DNA of 18,039 bases, taken from an uncultured Alphaproteobacteria bacterium (GTDB lineage Bacteria > Pseudomonadota > Alphaproteobacteria > CAAHEQ01 > UBA3637). The notes below the pieces were generated by a model that saw only the letters and a program-made list of their open reading frames with translations, did not search any database and was not told the origin of the DNA. The stretch's first letter is position 1. Each line of letters starts with the position of its first letter. Both the position numbers and the translations under genes were made by a program. The stretch is taken from assembly GCA_937888725.1 (NCBI GenBank), contig CALARE010000019.1, positions 1-18,039 on the forward strand, in the 5' to 3' direction. This document shows, piece by piece, positions 7,530 through 13,641 of the stretch.

Positions 7530-8813
7530 ATGATTAAAAATGATACCCCAAATACAACCGATTTAAAATGCTCCTTTTGTAATAAAACACAAAATGAAGT
7601 TGTCCGCTTAATTGCTGGCAAACCACAAAAAATGGAAGACGGAAAAACCAGAACCGTTTTTATTTGCGATGAATGTATTGAACTGTGCAAAAGTGTTTTA
7701 GATGAAGATAAAGAACCAAACAAAGAAAAAACTGATACCTCAGAATTATCACTAACACTTAAAACACCAAAAGAGATTCATCAATTTTTAGACGAATATG
7801 TTATTGGTCAACATAAAGCAAAAAAAGCTCTTGCTGTTGCAGTTTATAACCATTACAAACGCCTTCTCGCAGGCCAAGACAAGGACAGTGTTGAAATTGA
7901 AAAATCAAACGTTTTATTTTTAGGTCCAACAGGTAGTGGCAAAACACTTTTAGCTAAAACATTGGCAAAAGTTTTAAATGTTCCTTTTGCAATTGCTGAT
8001 GCAACCACATTGACAGAAGCTGGTTATGTTGGTGAAGACGTTGAGAATGTGGTTTTAAAATTATTGCAAAATGCCAATTATGATGTTGAAAAAGCAGAAC
8101 GAGGCATTATTTATATTGATGAAATTGATAAAATTGCCCGTAAATCAGATGGTCCCTCTATCACGCGTGATGTATCAGGCGAAGGGGTCCAACAAGCATT
8201 GCTTAAAATGATTGAAGGAACAGTTGCCTCATTACCGCCACAAGGTGGACGTAAACACCCAAATCAAGAATATATCAAAGTTAATACGCAAAATATTCTT
8301 TTTATTTGCGGTGGTGCATTTGCAGGAATTGAAAAAGTTATTGCAAGGAGAGAAGCTGCTTATTCCGTAGGGTTTGGTTCAAACACAAAATCTGGCGAAG
8401 AACAAAATATTTCCGAATTGCTTGAAAAATTACAACCAGACGATTTATTAAAATTTGGTTTAATACCTGAATTTATTGGCCGTTTACCCGTTATTGTTAG
8501 TTTAGAAGAATTAGATGAAGAAGCTCTTATTTCAATTCTAAAAGAACCCAAAAATGCACTTGTTAAACAATATCAAACACTTTGCAAAATGGATAATGTT
8601 GAATTAACGGTCACCGATGAGGCATACAAAGCCATTGCACAAAAAGCGATTGAACGCAAAACAGGTGCGAGAGGCTTACGTTCTATTATGGAAAACCTCT
8701 TACAAGATGTGATGTATAGCCTACCAGATCAAAAAGACGTTAAAGAGGTTATCATTGATAAAGAAAGCGTATTAGGCGAGAAGAAACCAAAATTCATTAA
8801 AAAAGATAAGTAA
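7530..8813 (+). CDS. clpX: Clp protease ATP-binding subunit ClpX
   Basis: A AAA+ unfoldase that recognises tagged substrates and feeds ClpP. In the 427-residue product, the N-terminal zinc-binding domain has C14, C17, C46 and C49. Walker A GPTGSGKT is at 132-139 and Walker B IIYIDEID at 193-200. The pore loop GYVG is at 165-168, and the RKH loop lies in the segment GGRKHPNQEY. Sensor 2 is in KTGARGLRS. The ClpP-docking loop reads VGF where E. coli has IGF, a conservative change. GGAG seven bases before the ATG lies inside the end of clpP, and there is no gap between the genes. A strong intrinsic terminator follows, ending the tig-clpP-clpX unit. Confidence 0.98.
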   Translation: MIKNDTPNTTDLKCSFCNKTQNEVVRLIAGKPQKMEDGKTRTVFICDECIELCKSVLDEDKEPNKEKTDTSELSLTLKTPKEIHQFLDEYVIGQHKAKKALAVAVYNHYKRLLAGQDKDSVEIEKSNVLFLGPTGSGKTLLAKTLAKVLNVPFAIADATTLTEAGYVGEDVENVVLKLLQNANYDVEKAERGIIYIDEIDKIARKSDGPSITRDVSGEGVQQALLKMIEGTVASLPPQGGRKHPNQEYIKVNTQNILFICGGAFAGIEKVIARREAAYSVGFGSNTKSGEEQNISELLEKLQPDDLLKFGLIPEFIGRLPVIVSLEELDEEALISILKEPKNALVKQYQTLCKMDNVELTVTDEAYKAIAQKAIERKTGARGLRSIMENLLQDVMYSLPDQKDVKEVIIDKESVLGEKKPKFIKKDK

Positions 8814-8836
8814 TTATTAATAAAAGGTTAATTTTT

Positions 8837-8867
8837 AAAAGGAGTGATAAAAAATCACTCCTTTTTT
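8837..8867 (+). terminator. Intrinsic terminator after clpX
   Basis: A perfect 12-bp stem (8837-8848 pairing with 8854-8865; core GGAGTGAT/ATCACTCC) with a five-A loop runs into a T-tract. It lies 23 bases after the clpX stop and separates that operon from lon. Confidence 0.9.
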
Positions 8868-9052
8868 AATAGAAAAAGGTTAATCTCCTCTTTACATTTT
8901 CAAAAAAACAACATACATTCATATATTATACAAAAAAAAGAAAAAACAAGACCAATGAGTTGGTGTATTTTATTTATTTAACGCCTATCTAAACAAAGTA
9001 AATAAATCTGTTTTTTTATAAAATGAAAAACAACCAGATGAAAAGAGGAAGC
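8868..9052 (+). other. AT-rich lon upstream region with leader inverted repeat
   Basis: This stretch must hold the lon promoter, but no -35/-10 pair is convincing. Candidate -10 sites are TATATT (8922-8927) and TATCTA (8986-8991). CCTATCT (8984-8990) resembles an alphaproteobacterial heat-shock -10 element, but its nearest GTTG is 21 nt away, which is too far. An inverted repeat, ATTTATTTAAC (8972-8982) and GTAAATAAAT (8998-9007), with one extra base in the left arm, could form a weak hairpin just before the ribosome-binding site. Confidence 0.3.
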
Positions 9053-11455
9053 ATGAATACTCCAGAAATGATTGATGGCCTTTATCCCGTTTTACCACTC
9101 AGAGACATTATCGTCTTTCCACATGTTGTTGTCCCACTTTTTGTCGGCAGAGATAAATCTATTGCCGCTCTTGAAAGTGCTATGGCAACAAACAAACAAA
9201 TTTTACTTGTCGCTCAAATAGACGCCCTTGTTGACGCACCTTATGTGGGTGATTTGTATAAAACGGGGACATTAGCCAACATCTTACAATTACTTAAATT
9301 ACCAGATGGAACAGTCAAAATTTTAATCGAAGGTGTTTGTAGAGCAAAAATCATCGACTTTACGCAAAACACCTCTTTCTTTGAAGCTCATGCAGAATTG
9401 CTCCCTGATATTGTTGATAAAGAAACAGAAATTGAAGCTCTCAATCGTTCGGTTGCTGTTCAATTTGAAAATTATGTTCGATTAAACAAACGAATTGGTC
9501 CTGAAGTTTTAGTTGCCATTTCACAAATTAAAGATCCTGAAAAATTTGCGGATATTGTTGCGACTCACCTCTCACTTAAGGTTGAGGAAAAACAAAAGAT
9601 TTTAGAAATTGACTCTGTCAGCAAACGATTAGAAGCACTTTACCAAGCAATGGAAAAAGAAATTGGCGTTTTACAAGTTGAACGCAAAATTCGTAAACGC
9701 GTTAAACGCCAAATGGAAAAAAGCCATCGTGAATACTATCTTAATGAACAAATGAAAGCCATTCAAAAGGAATTAGGCGATTCTGAAGATGGCGGGGAAA
9801 TCAAAACACTTGAAAAGAAAATCAAAAAAGCTGGTATGCCAAAAGAGGCAAGAGAAAAAGCCTTATCCGAGCTTAAAAAATTGCAAATGATGGGGCCAAT
9901 GTCTGCCGAAACAACTGTTGTTCGCAACTATCTTGAGTGGCTCACAAATATCCCATGGCGTAAAAAATCAACACTTCAATCTGATTTGCTAGAAGCTCAA
10001 CGCATTTTAGATGAGGATCACTATGGGCTTGAAAAAGTTAAAGAACGGATTTTAGAATTCTTAGCCGTTCAAAAACGCACCAATTGCCTCAAAGGCTCCA
10101 TTCTTTGTTTTGTTGGCCCTCCAGGGGTAGGTAAAACATCTCTCGGTCAATCTATTGCCAGAGCAACAGGGCGTAAATTTGTCCGAGCGGCACTTGGAGG
10201 TATGCATGACGAGTCTGAAATCAGAGGACACCGCCGTACATATATTGGGGCTATGCCTGGCAAAATTATCCAAGGGATGAAAAAAGCCAAAACGGTCAAT
10301 CCACTCTTTTTGTTGGATGAAATTGATAAACTTGCTCACGATCATCGTGGCGATCCCTCCTCTGCCCTGTTGGAGGTATTAGACCCTGAACAAAACACGA
10401 CATTTAATGATAACTACATTGAGGTTGACTATGATTTGTCAAATGTGATGTTTATCACAACCGCAAACTCCTTGAATATGCCTCGTCCATTAAGAGATAG
10501 AATGGAAATCATCCAACTATCTGGTTATACGGAGGATGAAAAGCTTCAAATTGCAAAACGTCACCTTATTCAAAAACAATTTGAATTAACAGGTATCACG
10601 ACAAAAGAGCTTAAAATTACAGATGAGGCCATTTTAAAACTGATTCGCTGTTATACGCGTGAATCAGGCGTGCGTAATCTTGAAAGAGAAATTGCAAAAA
10701 TCGCAAGAAAGGCTCTTAAAGAAATTCAACTTGAAAATGTCAAATCAATTACTGTGACACCTAAAAATCTTAAAAAATATTCTGGGGTCGAAAAGTTTAG
10801 CTTTGGCGTTGTTGAAAAAGATGATCAAATTGGCACAACAACTGGTCTTGCATGGACAGAAGTGGGTGGTGACATTTTATCGATTGAAGCTGTTATCGTT
10901 CCAGGAAAAGGCAACATTCGCTTAACAGGTCAACTCGGTGATGTGATGAAGGAATCAGTTGAAGCAGCCCTTTCATTCATCAGAGCTCATGCAAGCGAAT
11001 TTGGCATTGAAAATGAGTTATTTGAAAAAAATGACATTCATGTTCATGTGCCAGAAGGTGCCACACCCAAAGATGGCCCATCGGCAGGTATTACAATGAT
11101 GACATCTCTTGTTTCAGCCTTTACGGGTATAAAAGTGAGAAAAGACATCGCCATGACGGGGGAAATTACACTTCGTGGCCGTGTTTTACCCATTGGTGGA
11201 TTGAAGGAAAAGCTCCTTGCCGCTTTACGTGCTGGGATTAAAACGGTGATTATTCCAAAAGAAAACGTCAAAGATTTAGAAGAAATCCCCGATAATGTTA
11301 AAGAAGGGCTTAAAATCATCCCCGTTGCTGAGGCTCTCACCGTTTTGGATTATGCATTGGTTAACCCGCCAAAACCACTAAATAAAACAGAGGAAAAAAC
11401 AAAAAAATCCACTACAAAAACCGCTAAAGCAACGGCAAAAAAGACAAAAAAATAA
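9053..11455 (+). CDS. lon: ATP-dependent protease La (Lon)
   Basis: A cytosolic AAA+ serine protease that degrades misfolded and regulatory proteins. From the ATG at 9053 the product is 800 residues. The N-terminal substrate-binding domain starts YPVLPLRDIIVFP. Walker A GPPGVGKT is at 355-362 and Walker B LFLLDEID at 418-425. The proteolytic Ser677 (DGPSAG) and Lys720 (GGLKEK) are 43 residues apart, as in E. coli. In-frame ATGs at 9023 and 9038 exist, but only 9053 has a good ribosome-binding site (AGAGG four bases upstream). The last 20 or so residues are Lys/Thr/Ala-rich, forming a basic tail that E. coli Lon lacks. The clpX-lon-hupB order is conserved in proteobacteria, but here terminators separate the units. 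Confidence 0.97.
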   Translation: MNTPEMIDGLYPVLPLRDIIVFPHVVVPLFVGRDKSIAALESAMATNKQILLVAQIDALVDAPYVGDLYKTGTLANILQLLKLPDGTVKILIEGVCRAKIIDFTQNTSFFEAHAELLPDIVDKETEIEALNRSVAVQFENYVRLNKRIGPEVLVAISQIKDPEKFADIVATHLSLKVEEKQKILEIDSVSKRLEALYQAMEKEIGVLQVERKIRKRVKRQMEKSHREYYLNEQMKAIQKELGDSEDGGEIKTLEKKIKKAGMPKEAREKALSELKKLQMMGPMSAETTVVRNYLEWLTNIPWRKKSTLQSDLLEAQRILDEDHYGLEKVKERILEFLAVQKRTNCLKGSILCFVGPPGVGKTSLGQSIARATGRKFVRAALGGMHDESEIRGHRRTYIGAMPGKIIQGMKKAKTVNPLFLLDEIDKLAHDHRGDPSSALLEVLDPEQNTTFNDNYIEVDYDLSNVMFITTANSLNMPRPLRDRMEIIQLSGYTEDEKLQIAKRHLIQKQFELTGITTKELKITDEAILKLIRCYTRESGVRNLEREIAKIARKALKEIQLENVKSITVTPKNLKKYSGVEKFSFGVVEKDDQIGTTTGLAWTEVGGDILSIEAVIVPGKGNIRLTGQLGDVMKESVEAALSFIRAHASEFGIENELFEKNDIHVHVPEGATPKDGPSAGITMMTSLVSAFTGIKVRKDIAMTGEITLRGRVLPIGGLKEKLLAALRAGIKTVIIPKENVKDLEEIPDNVKEGLKIIPVAEALTVLDYALVNPPKPLNKTEEKTKKSTTKTAKATAKKTKK

Positions 11456-11470
11456 CTTTATGCCACATCA

Positions 11471-11506
11471 AAAAGCGGAAAAGTTGTTAACTTTTCCGCT
11501 TTTTTT
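11471..11506 (+). terminator. Intrinsic terminator after lon
   Basis: A perfect 15-bp stem with the core AGCGGAAAAGTT (arms 11471-11485 and 11489-11503), a three-base loop and a T-run. It lies 15 bases after the lon stop. Confidence 0.92.
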
Positions 11507-11680
11507 ATCTTCAAACCCCTTTAAAATCAAGAAATTTAATAAAAAACACACAAAAACATCTTTTTTATCAAAAAATCAAAAAAACATTATTTTTCAAACA
11601 ATTACACAAAATATCTTATTTTTACATACGATTTTATATAAAAAAATTTAAAATTTTCTCAAATAATTAAAAAAAGATTG
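11507..11680. other. Very AT-rich spacer between lon and hupB
   Basis: Extremely A/T-rich sequence with A- and T-tracts and no supportable gene. A short open frame running from 11460 to 11651 spans the lon terminator and is low-complexity, so it is not believed. The A-tracts just upstream of the hupB promoter could act as an UP element or curved DNA, which is plausible for a highly expressed gene. Confidence 0.4.
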
Positions 11681-11710
11681 TTGACAATCCATAAAAATAG
11701 CCGTTAAGAT
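11681..11710 (+). promoter_or_regulatory. hupB promoter
   Basis: TTGACA (11681-11686) and TAAGAT (11705-11710) have an 18-nt spacer, preceded by A/T-tracts. The predicted transcript has a leader of about 50 nt ending in AAAGGAG ahead of the hupB ATG. Confidence 0.75.
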
Positions 11711-11768
11711 AGGATTCGTAAGGGATTGTCCCTGTTTAACTCAAACAAAAGTTTCAAAGGAGTTTATT

Positions 11769-12053
11769 ATGAACAAACAAGAATTAGTTGATGCTATCGC
11801 AAGTGCATCAGGTTTAACAAAAACAGTTTCATCACAAAGTTTAGACGCATTTATTGATGTTGTTTCAACAACATTGAAAAGCGGTGACGAAGTTCGTATC
11901 ACAAACTTTGGTACATTCTGTGCAACAAAACGTGCTGCAACAAAAGGCCGTAACCCACAAACAGGTGAAACAATCACAATCCCAGCATCATACCAACCAA
12001 AATTCCGTGCTGGTAAAGGTTTGAAAGAAACAATCAACACAAAGAAAAAATAA
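11769..12053 (+). CDS. hupB: DNA-binding protein HU
   Basis: A nucleoid-associated protein that bends DNA as a dimer. The 94-residue product matches the HU/IHF family over its full length. It has an N-terminal helical dimerisation region (MNKQELVDAIASASGL), the FGTF turn at 47-50, and the DNA-contacting beta arm with RNPQTGETITIPAS at 61-74, including the intercalating proline P72. The RNPxTG form and single-gene context favour HU over IHF. AAAGGAG lies seven bases before the ATG. It has its own promoter, and a hairpin with a T-run after the stop overlaps the next promoter. HU between lon and tRNA-Val is a familiar alphaproteobacterial order. Confidence 0.96.
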   Translation: MNKQELVDAIASASGLTKTVSSQSLDAFIDVVSTTLKSGDEVRITNFGTFCATKRAATKGRNPQTGETITIPASYQPKFRAGKGLKETINTKKK

Positions 12054-12062
12054 TTTTTTTTG

Positions 12063-12091
12063 TTGACAAATAAAAAAAAGGATGGTATATA
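12063..12091 (+). promoter_or_regulatory. tRNA-Val promoter
   Basis: TTGACA (12063-12068), 17-nt spacer, TATATA (12086-12091). The predicted start near 12098 is about ten bases before the mature tRNA 5' end. The -10 box lies in the loop of the terminator-like hairpin that follows hupB. Confidence 0.75.
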
Positions 12092-12106
12092 TACATCATC
12101 CTTTTT
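12075..12106 (+). terminator. Terminator-like hairpin after hupB, overlapping tRNA-Val promoter
   Basis: AAAAAGGATG (12075-12084) pairs perfectly with CATCCTTTTT (12097-12106), enclosing a 12-nt loop that contains TATATATA. It lies 22 bases after the hupB stop and its 3' arm ends in five T, so it can act as an intrinsic terminator. The T-run is short, so termination may be incomplete. Confidence 0.6.
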
Positions 12107-12108
12107 GA

Positions 12109-12185
12109 GGGCGACTAGCTCAGCTGGTTAGAGCACCTCGTTTACACCGAGGGGGTCTGCGGTTCGAATCCGTAGTCGCCTACCA
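12109..12185 (+). tRNA. tRNA-Val (anticodon UAC)
   Basis: A complete 77-nt tRNA with encoded CCA. The acceptor arm GGGCGAC (12109-12115) pairs with GTCGCCT (12175-12181) with a G-U first pair, followed by discriminator A and CCA. The anticodon arm CCTCG/CGAGG closes the loop TTTACAC, giving anticodon UAC. D-arm (TAGCTCAGCTGGTTAGAGC) and T-arm (GGTTCGAATCC) are canonical. The last 14 nt, plus one base, recur at the ends of the two downstream 180-bp repeat units. Confidence 0.97.
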
Positions 12186-12351
12186 ATAAAAAAAGAGGCA
12201 CTTTATGTGTCTCTTTTTTTTATTGCGTGGTGGCTTATGGATTTGAGTGCAGACCCCCGAGGAGAGGGGGTCAAGGTTCGGCGAGCAAAGCGAGCGACGC
12301 CGTAGGCGGTCCCAAGGTACGAGGGACGAGGGCTTTAGCCCGAGCAATTGA
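12172..12351 (+). repeat. 180-bp tandem non-coding unit, copy 1
   Basis: Begins inside tRNA-Val (last 14 nt) and is identical over 180 bp to the following copy. After the terminator hairpin, the interior is GC-rich in an AT-rich neighbourhood. It contains several hairpins: GACCCCC/GGGGGTC (12252-12258 with 12266-12272), CGGCG/CGCCG (12279-12283 with 12298-12302), GTCCC/GGGAC (12309-12313 with 12323-12327) and GGGC/GCCC around TTTA (12330-12341). It holds no coding frame of note. The abrupt composition change and the tRNA-end boundary suggest a small inserted element; its family is unknown to me. Confidence 0.9.
12188..12221 (+). terminator. tRNA-Val terminator (copy in repeat unit 1)
   Basis: A 14-bp stem (arms 12188-12201 and 12207-12220; AAAAAAAGAGGCAC against GTGTCTCTTTTTTT, one G-U pair) with loop TTTAT, starting right after the tRNA CCA. 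It is duplicated exactly at 12368-12401 within repeat unit 2. Confidence 0.85.
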
Positions 12352-12365
12352 GTAGTCGCCTACCA
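12302..12365 (+). ncRNA. Candidate tRNA-like folded RNA at the end of each repeat unit
   Basis: GTAGGCG (12302-12308) pairs perfectly, over 7 bp, with CGCCTAC (12357-12363) of the repeated tRNA 3' end, leaving a 3' CA. Inside this closing stem are two perfect hairpins, GTCCC/GGGAC and GGGC/GCCC. The result is a branched fold with a 7-bp acceptor-like stem. The same structure recurs at 12482-12545. This is predicted by eye; expression is not shown, and the GTAGGCG strand has a competing local stem with CGCC. Confidence 0.35.
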
Positions 12366-12531
12366 ATAAAAAAAGAGGCACTTTATGTGTCTCTTTTTTT
12401 TATTGCGTGGTGGCTTATGGATTTGAGTGCAGACCCCCGAGGAGAGGGGGTCAAGGTTCGGCGAGCAAAGCGAGCGACGCCGTAGGCGGTCCCAAGGTAC
12501 GAGGGACGAGGGCTTTAGCCCGAGCAATTGA
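12352..12531 (+). repeat. 180-bp tandem non-coding unit, copy 2
   Basis: An exact copy of the preceding 180 bp, including the 14-nt tRNA-Val 3' end at its start (12352-12365) and the second terminator hairpin (12368-12401). The rest of the tRNA is not repeated. Perfect identity implies a very recent tandem duplication or active homogenisation. Confidence 0.9.
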
Positions 12532-12546
12532 GTAGTCGCCTACCAA
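12532..12546 (+). repeat. Third copy of the 15-bp tRNA-Val 3'-end sequence (att-like)
   Basis: GTAGTCGCCTACCAA occurs at 12172-12186 (in the tRNA), 12352-12366 and 12532-12546, and identity stops immediately after this third copy. A direct repeat of a tRNA 3' end at the outer edge of foreign-looking DNA is the usual mark of site-specific integration at a tRNA gene. No integrase is seen in the window. Confidence 0.75.
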
Positions 12547-12611
12547 ATAAATAATTAGACTGTTAAGAAAGTTGATAAATCTTTAATATCCCGCTTGTAT
12601 AATATATTGCA

Positions 12612-13598
12612 TTAATTATCTCTTGTTAATTGATTGAGAGGACGTTTTTTTATAATAAATTTATGTCCAAATAACTCTAAAACATGTTGTTTGAATTTTA
12701 TATCTTTCATAGAATAAAATCTTATAAAGTTTAAAATATTGAATTTTACCTTTATTATATAAATATTCTTTTCAAAAATTTGTTGCCATTTTTTGTTTTC
12801 TAAGGATTCAACCAATTTTTGTTCATAAAGTTGTGTTTTATAAGATATAGTGTCCATATAATTTGTTCTTTTAACTGTATTATTATCGTGCCAACGATAT
12901 GAAAATAAAATTTCATCAATATATTTATATTTACCAATTTTAGATAGCTGTAGGTGTAACCACCAATCTTCAAGAGGTGCTTCAGGGGTAAAGTTTCCTA
13001 TCTGATCTAAAGCACTTTTTCTTATTAAATATCCATTTGGGACATGATTATTAGTAACAAATTTTTCATATAATCCAAAATTAGGAGAGTTAAAGTCTAT
13101 ATTTTTAATCTCATTTTGGAGGGCTTCTCCAAAAGTTTTATATTCCGCTTCTGATAACTCTACAGAATTATGATGTTTATCCCAACCTATTCTTTGAGAA
13201 GATGAATTTATAAACTCATTATCACCCACAGCCAAAACATAATCTGTATTATTGTATAAAAACTGAATTTCTTTCTCAATAGCTTGTGGTTTTGCCTTAT
13301 CATCAGATGCTATAAGGTAAATAAACTCACCTTTAGCTAAAGAAATAAGCTTATTTAATGTTTTACAAGTTCCTTCATTTTCCTTTGTTTCAAAATGAAT
13401 TCTAGCAAATCGTTCTTCGCAAATGGTTTTCATTTCTTGAATCTTTTGCCAAGTATTGTCTTTTGAACCATCATCAATTACAATTAACTCTATATTCTTA
13501 TATGTTTGCTCGATTATTGATTGTATACACTCTTGCACATAATTTTCATGATTATATGATGGTATAATAACAGAAACGAGTGAGTTGAAACTAGACAT
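12612..13598 (-). CDS. Family 2 glycosyltransferase
   Basis: A predicted inverting sugar transferase for surface-glycan synthesis, acting in the cytoplasm. In the 328-residue product, the GT-A nucleotide-binding start LVSVIIPSYNHENYVQEC is at 7-24. Further motifs are DDGSKD at 42-47, the metal-binding SDD at 98-100, and EDWW at 210-213 as the likely catalytic-base segment. There is no membrane segment, and the C-terminal region is basic. It is the last gene of the operon and overlaps the DUF1796 gene by 8 nt (ATGTCTAG); AAGGA lies nine bases before the start. Its first 95 or so residues are duplicated in the truncated copy at 14324-14632. I see no clear terminator after it. Donor and acceptor sugars are unknown. 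Confidence 0.92.
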   Translation of the reverse strand: MSSFNSLVSVIIPSYNHENYVQECIQSIIEQTYKNIELIVIDDGSKDNTWQKIQEMKTICEERFARIHFETKENEGTCKTLNKLISLAKGEFIYLIASDDKAKPQAIEKEIQFLYNNTDYVLAVGDNEFINSSSQRIGWDKHHNSVELSEAEYKTFGEALQNEIKNIDFNSPNFGLYEKFVTNNHVPNGYLIRKSALDQIGNFTPEAPLEDWWLHLQLSKIGKYKYIDEILFSYRWHDNNTVKRTNYMDTISYKTQLYEQKLVESLENKKWQQIFEKNIYIIKVKFNILNFIRFYSMKDIKFKQHVLELFGHKFIIKKRPLNQLTRDN

Positions 13599-13641
13599 GA
13601 TATTTTTTCCTTAATTTTTTACGCAAAGGTTTATAAGGAAT
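13318..13641. repeat. Direct repeat copy A flanking the DUF1796 cassette
   Basis: Homologous to 14358-14675 at an offset of 1034-1040 bp; the 6-bp shift is two extra codons at the GT2 N-terminus. It spans the 3' end of the DUF1796 gene and the first 95 or so codons of the intact GT2. Identity is highest at the outer end: 13318-13399 has only two mismatches. Confidence 0.85.

Noticed and set aside
8959..8990. Heat-shock (sigma-32) promoter for lon
   Set aside because: CCTATCT resembles the -10 element, but the nearest GTTG lies 21 nt upstream rather than 17-18 and lacks the leading C, so I did not call it.
11460..11651. Open frame of 63 codons just after lon
   Set aside because: It covers the lon terminator hairpin and then A/T homopolymer-like sequence, with no ribosome-binding site and low-complexity Lys/Phe/Ile/Asn content.
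11741..12040. 99-codon open frame antisense to hupB
   Set aside because: A shadow of the HU coding frame. It lacks a ribosome-binding site and any family motif, while the plus-strand HU protein is certain.
12352..12365. A second tRNA-Val gene in the repeat
   Set aside because: Only the last 14 nt of the tRNA are repeated. There is no D-arm, anticodon arm or original 5' acceptor strand.
12172..12546. CRISPR array or rRNA fragment
   Set aside because: Only two full units, identical over the whole 180 bp with no distinct spacers, and no rRNA signature. The boundary is the tRNA 3' end.
12572..12603. Plus-strand TTGATA...TATAAT pair between the repeat and the GT2 gene
   Set aside because: The spacer is 20 nt and it would transcribe antisense into GT2. 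Probably a chance match in AT-rich DNA.
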